The translations under genes and the position numbers were made by a program. Below the pieces are notes generated by a model, which was not told the origin of the DNA, did not search any database, and saw only the letters and a program-made list of their open reading frames with translations. From positions 5,255,478-5,319,477 of the forward strand of contig NW_022098001.1 in the NCBI RefSeq assembly GCF_002288925.2: a stretch of DNA of 64,000 nt, read 5' to 3'. The DNA comes from Delphinapterus leucas. Lineage: Eukaryota; Chordata; Mammalia; Artiodactyla; Monodontidae. Below, piece after piece: positions 49,450 to 60,540 of this stretch (the stretch's first letter is position 1; each line of letters opens with the position of its first letter).

Positions 49450-49570
49450 TGCAGATAATTTAATGAGGCGCCCATATTTTCCCATTTTTTGGTGGCAATA
49501 TGAAGCACATAAGGTTAGGTTACTTGACCAGGGTTAACCACCTGGGTCAGGCTCAGCTCTGTTGAATTCT
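49450..49570 (-). repeat. probable MIR fragment
   Basis: Reversed MIR-like order: tggcaatatgaagcacataa, ggttacttgaccagggttaa, aggctcagctctgttga. Confidence 0.5.
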
Positions 49571-51432
49571 CAAGGCCTATACGTTTAATAACTACAATAT
49601 ACTATATTGCCAAATAACACTGGGCACCTCAAATCCTTTTTGCACTTGGGCAGAGTACAAACAGTTAAGTTGTATATGCCTGAAATTAGCAATATAAGAG
49701 TCCTTGGGTTGCCATCACAGTTGCTAAATTCACTTCTGATGGACTCGTAGAGAATAAGATTCCATCCCACAAGCATTTCCAGTTCATAATCTCAATCAAT
49801 CATGGGAAGAACTTAAAAAACACAGTTATGTACATTTTGAAACCTAGCAGTTAAACAACAAAACACTCAGTGTATCTCTTTATAAAAACCAATGTTTGTA
49901 GTTAATTCCCCTTTCCCTCCTTTTTTCTTGGTAGGTGCAACTGATTCATATGGCTACAAGAGACAGATGTTGTTAGCCCTGTAAATTCATGCATGCTGTA
50001 CAATCAGGTTTTGCAGTTAAGAAGTTGAGTTCATGAAGGTCAATCTGTATGGACTGGGGATATTTAATTTATAGCCAGGATTATGTTTTTGACTACTTGG
50101 TACAATGCTGGGGTATGCTGTCAGAGCACAGAACATAATAAATAATAACCACAATAAATGTGCTAGGAAACTGGTATAGAAGTTGCCTAGATTGATGGAT
50201 CTCATTTGCTACCCTCTATTATTCACCTCCAATGGAAATTACAATTTGCTTGTAAAGATCTCTCATTTATTTAACTTCAATCTTTAAAAAAAAATTTCTT
50301 TCCCCCTTAGTTATTTATATGTGTTTATCAAGTTTGTTTTTCTTTTTTAAAATAATATTCCTTTGAGGGGGAGTTAAAAGAGTCAGCTTTGCCTAGCAGC
50401 ATGCCAAGTAGAAAAACCACTACCATCAATTTTCTTTCCAATAAAAGATGATGCTCAGTGGTAGACTTAAATTCCCATTCTAACCTCACTGGGTGTGGAC
50501 GAGGTTCTCAAAGGCTACTAAATGGAGCAGGGTCTACACCAGGAAGGAAGGAATTTTTATTAGTAACAAGAGTGAAAATTAAACCATCATATATGGTGAT
50601 AGCCAAATAGGGAGGAAAGAGAAGTGTAAAATCAAAACAAAAGGATTATTTAAGGGCACATCTCCATAAAGTGGAGGGGCGTGGGTGGCTCTTTTCCGAA
50701 TATGTCAAGGGGAAAAGAAATAGTCCATGAACTTCTCCTCTCCCAAATGCATGTACCTGAGGAGTTTGAGAACCATTTGGAAAAGGATTAAGAAGCAACT
50801 CAAGTAGTTACCTCATTCAATTTTTCTTAAACATTCTTTTTAAATGATTGACACAGCCCTTCAAGAATCTGCTGAAAATAACAAATCTTCTGCCTATAAA
50901 AATACGTGAGCACAAAATTTCATACAATTTCAGGATCCTTGAAACACATCTGTAGATCCAGGGACCAAGAGATTAGGAACCACATGAGCCTCAGGAGAAC
51001 GCTTTATGCTTTATAGGGTATAGATCAGAACGTTGGCCAAGTTAAATCAGCACTCCTACTGCAATAGAACTGTTAAAGATACTGACCACTTTATATAGTT
51101 TTATAAACTTCTAAATGCTTTCTCATATATGAGTTATTTGATATATTAGCCTAATAGTAGACATCTAGGTACTCAGCTCAATAGATTAGGTAATAAAAAG
51201 GGTAATACTGAATACCTAATCTGTGCCCTGCTGCTTACCAATGTCTGATATTCTATTAGGATTAGATTTTGTATAAATAAAATGTTCCCTCATGAAACAT
51301 AAATACCCTTGGTTGGTGAACACTGAAGTGCTCAGCTTCTAATACCTTAGAATGAATATTTATCAGATTTTTTTCCAACAAGAAACAAAATACTTAGATT
51401 TTTGAAGGTGTTGAGATAGACACCTAGATGAA
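49571..51432. other. unassigned AT-rich DNA
   Basis: No gene, SINE or firm repeat over about 1.9 kb. Confidence 0.45.
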
Positions 51433-51858
51433 CAGCTCTCAAAATTTTATCTGAGGGCCCTGGGGAGGTACATGACATCCTCTCTTTGCCAATTATCAAT
51501 ACATATCTTTGTGAATCTGGATTTTCTTCATATACTTCAACCAACACCACATATTGTAACCGACTGGATGCAGAAGCAGATATGAGAATCCAACTGTCTT
51601 CTATTAAGCCAGACATTAAGATTTACAAAGACGAAAACAATGCCACACATTTCACTAATTTTTTTTGTTTTGGAAAATAGAGATAACCTGTAATGCATTT
51701 TTTATTTTAAGTAAATTTACACATATTTTAAAATTGTTTTAATTTCTAAATGATAAATATCAGTAGCTATGATTCACATAAAAAAAGCTCTTTGGAGTCC
51801 TCACCAAATTTTAAGTGTTTTTAAAGGGCCCCTGAGACCAAAAGGTTTGAGAACTCGA
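51433..51858 (+). mobile_element. hAT-family DNA transposon relic with transposase C-terminus
   Basis: Ends resemble hAT terminal repeats: cagctctcaaaa at the left and tttgagaact at the right. The + strand frame keeps TYLCESGFSSYTSTNTTYCN, then RLDAEADMRIQLSSIKPDI, the C-terminal dimerisation-region signature of hAT transposases and of domesticated relatives such as ZBED5. The N-terminal and catalytic parts are absent, so it is an internally deleted, non-autonomous copy. A second copy in reverse orientation lies at 62604-63198. Confidence 0.85.
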
Positions 51859-52394
51859 TAAGTCTCAGAAGACAGGTCTGGGTGGATGAGCAAGTGCAAG
51901 GGTGAGAGGGTTGTGAATACAAGAGTCAAGGAACAGAGGACAGCAATGTGCCTCTTGTCTTGGGATGGGGGTTCCTTGACTGGTACTAAAAGTGGAGAGA
52001 GGAAGATGCCGTGCAGTCTCTCTTCATTTTGTTTGTGACCCGTTCTAAACACAGTGGTCATGGCAGCGCAATTTCTGGAAACAGATCTCAAGAATCAAGC
52101 AAGTAGAATCTCAAATCCTAAAATTAGTACAGACAACTGCTGATTGTTAAATGAAGTACACTGAAGCTCCTCCTTTTTCTCCAGCGAGGGTACAAAACAT
52201 TTTTGGAGCTCTCGATTTTGTTTGTTTTGCCAAATGATACAAGATTTGTTATTATTGGGTTTTGCATTGTTTGTTAATAATTTTTTCACCGTTTGTAATA
52301 CCATTTCCTGGGGAAAAAATCTAAAAGGGGACAAATCGGTAGCGGATAGGCGGAAAGACTAAATGTACCTTCAAAGAAATTCATCTTAAATTTT
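51859..52394. other. unassigned DNA upstream of LRP12
   Basis: No repeat recognised. As it lies 1.3-1.8 kb upstream of the promoter it could hold regulatory sites, but none is identifiable. Confidence 0.35.
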
Positions 52395-52465
52395 AATATT
52401 TACCTACTACGCACTAAGCATTGTGCTAGAGTACACTGCAGTAGAGAGGAAACAGCCTTGAATTT
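52395..52465 (-). repeat. small L2 3' fragment
   Basis: atttacctactacgcactaa followed by gcattgtgctagagtacact. Confidence 0.5.
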
Positions 52466-52469
52466 GGAA

Positions 52470-52650
52470 TAAGAAAAATTGTTTCAAACCATTTATTTGT
52501 TACACTATCTTGGGTAATTTAACTTGCCTCGTTTTCTTATCTATAAAATATGGATAATAATATTTATCTCACAAGGTTGTTAGAGATGAAAAAGAGATAG
52601 CCTATGTCAATTGGACAGCATAGCGCATTGTAAGTCTTCCTTGAATAGCC
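52470..52650 (+). repeat. MIR SINE
   Basis: Contains cactatcttgggtaatttaa, tcttatctataaaatatgga, and ctcacaaggttgttagagat. Confidence 0.8.
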
Positions 52651-53279
52651 CGGAGAGTGCATGTAAAGGTCAATGATAATCTAGTAGGGGAGATGAAACG
52701 TGTCGACAAACACTTTACAAATACAAGGCGGAAGATCTGACGTGCCAGTGTCACTACAATTGTATTTAGGAAGTGCTACGGAGAGGTAAGGGAAGGAGGA
52801 GTCACACTTCTTGGGATGGAGAAAGATGTTTAGAGAAATCACGGGTCGCTGAGTGAACCCCTCTCTCACTTCCCGACCCCCGAGGTGGCTCCAGCCCCCC
52901 CGGGGGATGTCAGAGCCACCTCCACGCCAGACTGGAAGTGCTCCGCACTCCAACCTTGTCCGGCTCATCGCGGGCACCTTGAGCGTGGGCGTCCAGCCCC
53001 AGCTCCCCAGCAGGCATTCACAGCGACCAGCGGCCGGGGTCTCGGCACTAACCTGCGCCCACTCACTCCGAGCTCCGCGCGAGTTAAGTGGAGGAAGGGA
53101 GGAAGGGGTAGGGGAGAGTAACTCCCAAGTTCCCAGCCTCCGAACACCCACTCTCCTCGCTCACGCAGCCACTCTCCGCCACCCAACACGTCCTCATACA
53201 ACCCGCAGGGGCAGCCCCGAGACCTCTGACTGCAGCGAAGCGCCGAAGCCGGCCCCCACTCCCCAGCCCGGGGGAACCC

Positions 53280-53640
53280 ATCGACCCGCGTTCTCTCGCT
53301 CGCTCATCTATTGGCACTGCCTTGCTCCTCCGGCCTCTGTCATGGGGAAAGCGGCCCTGAGACTTAGAAAGTCCAGCGGAGCGCGGGGTGGGAACCAAGG
53401 CAGGCGGGCCAGGGGATTGCCGATCGCACGGATGGGCGCGGGTGCCGGCTAGCGCTGTCTGGCGGGTGGCGGCGCCGACTAGCCTATGCGGCGCGTGGCT
53501 GGAGCCGCGCGTCTGCCGCCCCCTCACCTCGTACCGGCGCTGGCTACCCCGGCTCCCGGGAGAGCCGTCCCGTGGAGGACTCTCGCGCCGCCCCGGGTGG
53601 GAGCCGGCGAGCTGCTGAGGGGGGGTCCGGAGGGAAGCAG
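53280..53640 (+). promoter_or_regulatory. LRP12: LRP12 core/proximal promoter (predicted)
   Basis: The segment directly upstream of the presumed start is very CpG-rich and I see no TATA box, typical of a broad CpG-island promoter. Visible elements are an inverted CCAAT box (ATTGG at 53310-53314) and GC-box-like GGCGGG/GGCGGC runs around 53402 and 53460-53473. An ATG at 53486 opens a frame that is out of register with the LRP12 ATG and runs past the exon 1 donor; it would act as an upstream ORF only if transcription starts before it. Confidence 0.55.
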
Positions 53641-53820
53641 AAAGAGGGAGGGAGCGCACGCGGGCGGCGGCGGCGACGGCGGCCCCTCCCCCTCCCGCCG
53701 CCGCGGAGAGCGCAGGGAGCAGCCGGGGGCTCGGTGGCGGCGGCGTCTGGCCCCAGCTCCTCCTCCGCCTCCACCTCCGCCTCCTTCATCTCTTTCTCGC
53801 TCGCTCCATCTGCCGTGGTT
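53640..53820 (+). promoter_or_regulatory. LRP12: LRP12 5'UTR (approximate), GC-rich
   Basis: This is the GC-rich leader just before the LRP12 start codon. It holds an interrupted CGG tract (53665-53682), a second short GGC run (53736-53744) and a pyrimidine-rich CCT/CCG tract (about 53757-53797) next to the initiation site. In human LRP12 the CGG repeat lies very near the annotated transcription start, so I place the likely start around 53.6 kb by analogy; the sequence itself does not fix it. Confidence 0.6.
53665..53682 (+). repeat. LRP12: interrupted CGG microsatellite in LRP12 5'UTR
   Basis: The tract reads as three CGG units, one CGA unit and two CGG units, preceded by CGGG. It lies about 140 bases upstream of the LRP12 ATG. 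Human LRP12 carries a CGG repeat in its 5'UTR, and large expansions of it cause oculopharyngodistal myopathy type 1. Position and unit suggest this is the orthologous site in a short, interrupted form. The CGA interruption should limit slippage. Exact orthology rests on gene context, not on an alignment. Confidence 0.75.
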
Positions 53821-53899
53821 ATGGCCCGTCGCTGGAGCACAAAAGAGTCTCCGCGGTGGAGGTCTGCGCTGGTCTTGCTTTTCTTCGCCGGGGTGTACG
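53821..53899 (+). CDS. LRP12: LRP12 exon 1 coding part (signal peptide; gene continues beyond window)
   Basis: The ATG opens a 26-codon frame plus one base, beginning MARRWSTKESPRWRSALVLL, then stops being coding at a consensus GTAAGT donor (53900-53905), so the exon ends in phase 1. I recognise this as the N-terminus of LRP12, a type I membrane protein of the LDL-receptor superfamily with CUB and LDLR class A domains and a cytoplasmic tail linked to endocytosis and signalling; it was described as ST7, a putative tumour-suppressor-like gene. Visible here are a basic n-region (Arg3, Arg4, Lys8, Arg12, Arg14) and a hydrophobic core at about residues 16-25, as expected of a signal peptide; cleavage would fall in exon 2. 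The ATG has G at -3 and G at +4, a good initiation context. From memory the human protein has Cys at position 3, where Arg is seen here. No later exon was found, which fits the long intron 1 of the human gene. Confidence 0.93.
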
Positions 53900-54500
53900 G
53901 TAAGTGTCCTGGACCTCGCGCCCTGCTGACTGAACAAAGCTGGGGCGACCCCGGGCCCCGAGGCCTCCCCGAGGAACCGGCAGAGACCACGGCCGCCGGC
54001 GGGACAAAGACCCGGCGAGGGATGTATGTAGCGGAGGGGGTGTCCACACACGAAGATGCTTTGGTCCATTCGTCTGTCTCCAGACCCTCGGGGTGTTGGA
54101 GGGTGTTTGGGCGTCCCGGACCCGGGGAGCCCCGGAGCTAGAGGGTGGCGGACGGACTTCCCGACCTGGGCTGGAGGGCCACGGTGGCCGGCTGGTTCCT
54201 CGGGGACTCGTAGCCCCTTGAATAACACACACACACAAAGATGTAGGACTGTGGGAGAAAGAAAGGGAGGTCGTCCCCCGCCGCTGGCCGGGACCGTCCT
54301 GCCACCCCAACCCCCCCACCCTGGGCCAGGAAGTTCACTCCTCAGTGGAATTCACACCGCACCGATCCCTCACCTTCCCCACTCCCTGGCAAAGCAGCCC
54401 GCTATTTTCTTCCCATCCCTGCACTTCGGGGGCTCTGCTGATCCCGGGCATGCAGGATCCTGCCCCTTGCTCTGGAGCAGCACGCGGGAGAAGGCCAGAA

Positions 54501-56983
54501 AATAGTTTCCAGCCCCACCTCAGTCTCTCCCTCCTAATTAGGGCGTACATGTCTGCCCTGACTCCCAGTTCGTTTGGCATTTCATCCATCATTGTCCGCT
54601 AATGTTGTCACTGTTGCTTTATTCCAGTCTGTGAGTTGTATTACATATATTCCTTTGAGGTTAAGAGAAGGCTGAGGCTATGAGTAAGGACCAAGCTTTA
54701 CGTAGTACACAGGGGTCAGAACAAGAGCTAAACGGAATTAATTGGAAAGAACATTCATTGCTTGAGAGACTTGAGTTCCACTTCTGGCTTGACTGTTTTT
54801 AGTCATCAGTTAAAAACATTGTATAGTTGTTTCAGAGAACACAGTTAACCTTTACTTTTGGGAGTGGTGCTTTGATTTCTTCACAAGAAAATAATTAGAG
54901 GTTATCATTCTTTGGTAAAGTTTACTTCTGAAAAGTCTTAAGTCATTTGCCACAAACACTTAATTCCACTAATGGTGGTGGGGATGGAGTTCAGTCAACA
55001 TGTAATTTACGAGCAAGTATTATCTCTTTTGAAAGCATTTATCTATGGAATTGAATGTCACGGTAACTTTTAAAACCTGAGAAATTACACGGAATGAAGA
55101 ATTTAATGAACTGAGATTGGCATTTACTGCCAACCAAGAAATAGTAGTTTTTCTGTGTGGTTCAGAATGTATTGCTCCCTGACCTGATTAATATATTTTT
55201 ATTTTTGTTTGGGAGGAGTTGGTCCACATTTGATGTGGTAATTGCCAGTGGTGTGCTTATTTGAAGAGAAAACCCAGTGCATGACTTCTGGTTGTTAGTT
55301 GCATCAAGTGGCTGTGATCCCTACTTGCTTGGTGACTTGTGGGTTTGGGTCTGCACCAGAGATCAATAAGCTATTATGTGTTTCTTCTAGCCTGAAGGTG
55401 GGTGTAGCTCTGCTCTAGGTTTGGTGTAATGGCCCAGGAGAGAGCAGAAAGCTAGAGGCATCTTTAATCTAGGGTGATTAAGAGTGTCCAGCTTTGTCCT
55501 CTACTATAATCAGAGTTGAGTCTTAGTGATGTGTGATCAGATTGATAAATAAACAGGTTCTTTTAGCTCTGCTTTCATTGAGAGCTATGTCATTAGTGTT
55601 TGAACCAAAATTCTTTTTGCCTCTAGGGATAAGAGGCTGTGAACCCCCGAATTTGTCTTGGTGCATCCTTTTGTACTTGTACACAAAATGACTTTCTGGT
55701 AGATGTTTATCAGATATTTATGTTTGGGGAATTTGTATTTAGTGAGGAATTGTTAGTAGGCAAAGACTGAAGCTCCTTTTTCCAACAGTGTGAGGTCACA
55801 TTATAAAACTAGCAAGTGATTATGCTAAGGGTTGATATCTCAAGCCACACAGCAAGTTTTAAAGTATAAAGAAAACGGAGGCAGTGAGCCAGGCAGGACA
55901 CTAAACTGTGAGCAGAGATTAAAGGAACCCTTCGCTCTGCATTTGGGGAAATTCTCTTTATTGCTGCACTTTTTGTCCTCTTCTGTCCTGTGTGGATTTA
56001 TATTAGAGAAGAAGCAGCTATAATAATAGTGTGTGTGTGGCGGGGGTGTGTGTGCTTTCATAACAATAGTGGGGTTGTTTTACTTGAATATGCAGTAGTT
56101 GTGATGAGTGGATGCGTCCTGAGAAGTACCCATCACCTGTTCTGAGCCTTTAGAACAAATACACACTGTAATTTATGAAACTGTCCCTTATATAGCAAAA
56201 TGTGTGTTTTTTTCAAAGTGGCTTCAAAAATAATGAGAAACCTCTGTTAATGCAACTGAATATTCAGAGTAACCCTTAACTTAGACCCAGTGAAAAAAAT
56301 GCAGGTTGATTGGCTGATATTTGGGCAGTTCCAATACCAACTCTTCACAGAGTGACTCTTTCTTATCTATCAAACTGTAATATTAAATGGCTCCAGGTTG
56401 TGCCTTGAATCTTTGAAACATTTCAAATACCTTAAAAGTAATCTTTTTATTTTGGTGCTTAGTTTCTTCACATGACCATTTTAGTGGACTGTGTGACTAA
56501 TAAATGTGACTGTTTTAGTGGAATAGTATGACTGTTTTACTTCCAAGTTACTTTTCTGAATGCCAAAGCCTTATTTGAAACTCTAGATTATGATATGGAA
56601 TACAGTTAATGCTTTCTAGGAGTAGTTGTTCAAAGACCAACAATTATCTTTCAGGAGCTGCTGTAGCTTAACTGCACCGAATGTTCCTGAGAGGAGAAGG
56701 TAAAGGTTGACCTCTGCCACTGGAAGTTTGAAGGGATAAGAACAGTTAGTGGGGGCAGCTGTGACCTTGCTGGCATGTGTTAGGCCTGCTGTAAGAGGAG
56801 AAGGTGCTTCTTCATATCTCACACGGGGATATCTGGCTGTTAAAATGTGTGGAGGTTTTCCAAACCGTCTCCTCGTCAATAGAAGCTGTTAGTCTTGCTC
56901 ACCTCCCAAGCCATAATTTGATAATTATGGCAGCTCCATTGCTTTATCCTTTTCCACTCTGTTTGTCTCCCAAATCAGTGTTT
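54501..56983. other. intron 1 stretch without recognisable elements
   Basis: About 2.5 kb of intronic DNA next to the CpG island. I see no SINE, LTR or firm LINE fragment. A GTGTGTGTGG/GTGTGTGTG run lies at about 56030-56054. Confidence 0.5.
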
Positions 56984-57000
56984 TCTAATCTTTTTATTTT

Positions 57001-57215
57001 TTATTTATTTATTTATTTTGCGGTACGCCGGCCTCTCACTGCTGTGGCCTCTCCCGTTGCGGAGCACAGGCTCCGGACGGACACGCAGGCTCAGCGGCCA
57101 TGGCTCACGGGCCTAGCCGCTCCGCGGCATGTGGGATCTTCCCGGACCGGGGCACGAACCTGTGTCCCCTGAATCGGCAGGCAGCCTCTCAACCACTGCG
57201 CCACCAGGGAAGCCC
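57001..57215 (-). repeat. CHR-type SINE
   Basis: A TTTATTTATT tail, then the reversed CHR body to gggaagccc, with a 4-base duplication (cggacggacac). Target duplication tctaatcttttt on both sides (from 56984 and 57216). Confidence 0.95.
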
Positions 57216-57227
57216 TCTAATCTTTTT

Positions 57228-58784
57228 TAGAAGATTAAAATACCTAAAATACATTTTATATTACTCCCAGTATACAGAACCAAACAAAATTCATGAAATA
57301 ATCCTTGCTGGTACTACCTGTGATGTACTCTGATGTTTTCTAACCTATTTCACCTCCCTTCTCCTGCTTCCTTTCTTCGTGTACTGGTTTGGACTCAATA
57401 AAGTAATTTTGGACCCACTTATAGAATACAATTATTAGTTTGTAAAAACACTGCCCTAGATGAAGCCTTAAAATGTAATTTTAAATGTTTGCTGTATTTG
57501 TATATCATTTTACAGTAGCCTTGAAGAGTTGTAGGTGGTAAAGTCTTCGGTTACTTGCTGCTAGAGCTTTTGGGAGCAGTAAGAACTCTCCCTGACATGT
57601 ACTGACTGAACTTATGACAAAAATGTATCTTTAAACTGGTTTTCAGCTTATTATAGTCAAAAATTCTTTCTGTACACACTGCTGTTCTAGATATTGTGGA
57701 AGCATAGCATATTCTTTTTACTCTTGCATCTTATGTCTAATGAGTGAGTCTTTCTCTGTGAATTTTATGGAACTTTCAGCAGGATTTTATAAATTTCCAG
57801 TTTAAGGATAGGCTAGAAGTTGCAATTTTAGAAAGGTTGTAGAAATAACTAGAACATGAGAAAAAAAATCTAAACCAGATTCCAATTACTTCTAAAAAAG
57901 TCAGCCTTGATTACATAAAATATGTTGAGTAAAACTGAATTAATTGCTTAATATAAACCCTTCCTTGGGTTTAGAATCTAAATTATATCCATATCGTAGG
58001 GAGAATATAAAGGTATGCAGCACATTCCACAAAATTCTAGGTGGTTACCAGGCAGAAAGTATTAAATGACCACTTTCAGAGGGGTACCTGTGTTCCAGAG
58101 AGAGTGTGGAGGAGATCTGAATGATGTATGGTAAATGATTTAGAACGTTCCTAGAAAGTAAAATCTCTGAAGAAAACATAAAAATGATGTCAGGCTGAAA
58201 AGTGAGCAGCAGTTTAAAAAAATGTTTGGGAAAAAAGGACTTAATTTTTGTGGTTAGAAAATTTAAAGCTTATCAAGAAATTAAGGCAACAATGAGAACT
58301 TTTTGTTTTTCTGATGTGAGGCGTTTTTGTATTTGGAGGGTTTTTGTTGTGTTTTTTTTACATCTTATCAATGAAATTACAGTTTAAAGAATGAAAGGTA
58401 AAAAGGAGGTAAATACCTTTAATATACGTGAGATGTATGTAGATTTAAGCAAATAGAAAATATTTTATTTCAGAATTTCGGAATGAGTACTAATCCTGTT
58501 CCTGCTACAGGTCTTTATAGGCAAATGAAGGTTGTTCTAAACTTAGGAATTGAGGTTGAATTAATGATTTCTAATTTCTCAGGTTATCTTTCCCTCCCAC
58601 TTCTTGGTTTCTCTTCATTTTCTCCTCACTCCACCCTGTCCTTTGTGGGAGGGGTGAGTAAGATGTATACTACTTATTCTCCATTTTCTAAGGTGTAGGA
58701 TTGGATTAGATCCTACAAATACAACTTACCAATTTGTCTGTTCAGATGCATGTCATTAGTCCTTTTAGGTAGATGCAACAGTAG
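57228..58784. other. intron 1 stretch, unassigned
   Basis: No repeat recognised in about 1.5 kb. Confidence 0.4.
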
Positions 58785-58830
58785 ATGTGTATATAGATAG
58801 ATAGGTCTGTCTGTCTGTCTATCTATCTCT
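58785..58830. repeat. GATA/GTCT/ATCT compound microsatellite
   Basis: ATAGATAGATAG, then GTCTGTCTGTCTGTCT, then ATCTATCTATCT: a compound tetranucleotide array. Confidence 0.92.
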
Positions 58831-58954
58831 AGTTTCAATATGAAATTAGCTTAGGGAATTCTCTCTAAACTATAGAAGGAAGGGAAGGAAACTAACATTT
58901 ACTCAGTTAAGTTCAGATACTGTGGTTGGTCTTCATTCATAGTCTGTTAATATT

Positions 58955-59095
58955 CATTAGGTCTTATTTAGAAATCCTACAAGGTATTTATTCCTTTTTT
59001 TTATGGAAGAGAAAAATTGAAGCTCGGAGAAGTTGTCACTTATCTAAGATCAAAGCACTAGGAAGTAGTACAGCCAGGACCACAACCTAATCCTG
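58955..59095 (-). repeat. MIR SINE fragment
   Basis: Reversed MIR order: aatcctacaaggtatttatt, gaagctcggagaagttgtca, agcactaggaagtagtacag. Confidence 0.75.
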
Positions 59096-59104
59096 TCTGT
59101 CTCT

Positions 59105-59890
59105 TCACTCTTTCAGTCATTTAGCAAATATTTGTCGAGCGCATGCTTACGTCTGGCACTATGTAAGGCACAACAGCCTGGTGGAGGTGGTTTCTGCCCT
59201 CGTGAAGCTTCCAGTCTAGTGAATAACTTGTAGTAAGTGCTTTAACAAAAAACAAACAGGAGACAGCAATAGTGAATGCCAGCCACAGAGTAGTTAGAGG
59301 AAGCCTTCCTTGTAGAGGAGAATGAAAGACCTGAAGGACAGCTAACCATGTTATGACTGGGATAAGAGAGCCTTGCACATGGGAGCAACATGTGAAAGAC
59401 CCAGAATTAGGAAAAAGCTGATGTGGAAGAGCTGGTGTGTTGCAGGTAAACAAATAAAATCAGTAGCCGGAGCACAGTGGTCATAAGAGTGACAAGGTGA
59501 GGCTAGAATCTTAGGCAGGGACTCAGGGCTTTGGAAACTATGGTAAAGAGTTTGGGTTTAAGTGTAATTGTTGACACAGTTTAAATGCTGTAGTGTGATC
59601 TTTGTTTTGAAACAGTCGCTTTTGCCCCTGTGTGGATTGTTGAGAAGTAGGCAAGAGCAGACTGGGATGATATAGGTTTTGGCTGTAATGCAGGTGAGAG
59701 ACACTGAGGTGGCAGCAGTGGAGGTGAAAAGAAGAGTATGGATTGCCCCTTTGATAGGGAAGGAAGGGGTGCTTCCTCTCTCGTCACAAGAGGTTAAGGA
59801 GGAAAATATTAGTTCAAGTGGACTTAGGTCTGTAGGTTTTGTAGTAGGATGATGGCGAATTCTCAAAGTGATATGAGATCATCATGTGAA
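59105..59890 (-). repeat. long L2 LINE copy
   Basis: Collinear reversed L2: cagtcatttagcaaatattt, cgtctggcactatgtaaggc, gtgaagcttccagtctagtg, gaggaagccttccttgtaga, gatgatataggttttggctg and gaggtggcagcagtggaggt. Confidence 0.85.
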
Positions 59891-60325
59891 GTGAAGAAAA
59901 GGGCTGAGAGGTTGCGGGTGATTTCTGTTTTCATAATTCAGTAAATCAGTTTAGACCCTTAGGAAGTTAAGTTTCTGTTTATTTTAATCTAGAAAAGAGA
60001 AGGTTAAGAACACTCAGTTCAAGAAGGGAAATTGTGTGTGAATAGTTGTATAGCATATGACACTAAGGAGTGGGGATTTAAGTTACAAGGGGGGAGGCTT
60101 AAGAAGGGTTCTGTGGAGAGCTCAGTTCTAAGGACTGTTCATTTTTTTGGATGAAATAAGTACAGAACAAAACTTTCTACAGTGTTTTAAGAGTATTTAA
60201 GGCAAAAAGGAAAGGGTGGAATAAAAGTTAGATTTCAAGGACTTTTTGCCCAAGTTAAACGCTTTCTACTAAGTGATCAATTAAAGATTGCTCTATGTCT
60301 TAGAAGAGTCAAGAGTGCATTGGCG

Positions 60326-60525
60326 GGGTTTCCCTGGTGGCGCAGTGGTTGAGAGTCCGCCTGCAGATGCAGGGGACACGGGTTCATGCCCCGGTCCGGG
60401 AGGATCCCACATGCCGCGGAGCGGCTGGGCCCGTGAGCCATGGCCGCTGGGTCTGCGCGTCCGGAGCCTGTGCTCTGCAACGGGAGAGGCCACAGCAGTG
60501 AGAGGCCCGCGTACCGCAAAAAAAA
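60326..60525 (+). repeat. CHR-type SINE with 15-bp duplication
   Basis: Starts ggggtttccctggtggcgca and ends in a short A run. Target duplication aagagtgcattggcg (60311-60325) versus aagaatgcattggcg (60526-60540). Confidence 0.96.
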
Positions 60526-60540
60526 AAGAATGCATTGGCG

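Larger units (their letters stand above)
52850..54500. promoter_or_regulatory. CpG island over LRP12 promoter and exon 1
   Basis: CpG density and GC content rise sharply at about 52.85 kb from AT-rich flanks, peak at 53.3-54.2 kb and decline by about 54.5 kb. The island spans the promoter, 5'UTR, coding exon 1 and the first 600 bases of intron 1. Long open frames on both strands here (up to 236 codons on the minus strand) follow from the scarcity of stop codons in GC-rich DNA and are not called as genes. It contains a small CA run at 54226-54237. Confidence 0.88.

Noticed and set aside
53572..54141. 189-codon + frame overlapping the LRP12 start region
   Set aside because: It opens with GTG rather than ATG and runs through the exon 1 donor into the intron. 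It shares the LRP12 reading frame (249 bases upstream, a multiple of three), so its middle is the LRP12 N-terminus read with UTR and intron added.
53524..54234. 236-codon minus-strand open frame, and other long frames in the CpG island
   Set aside because: Very high GC makes stops rare. The frames overlap LRP12 exon 1, are Pro/Arg/Gly-rich and low in complexity, and show no domain.
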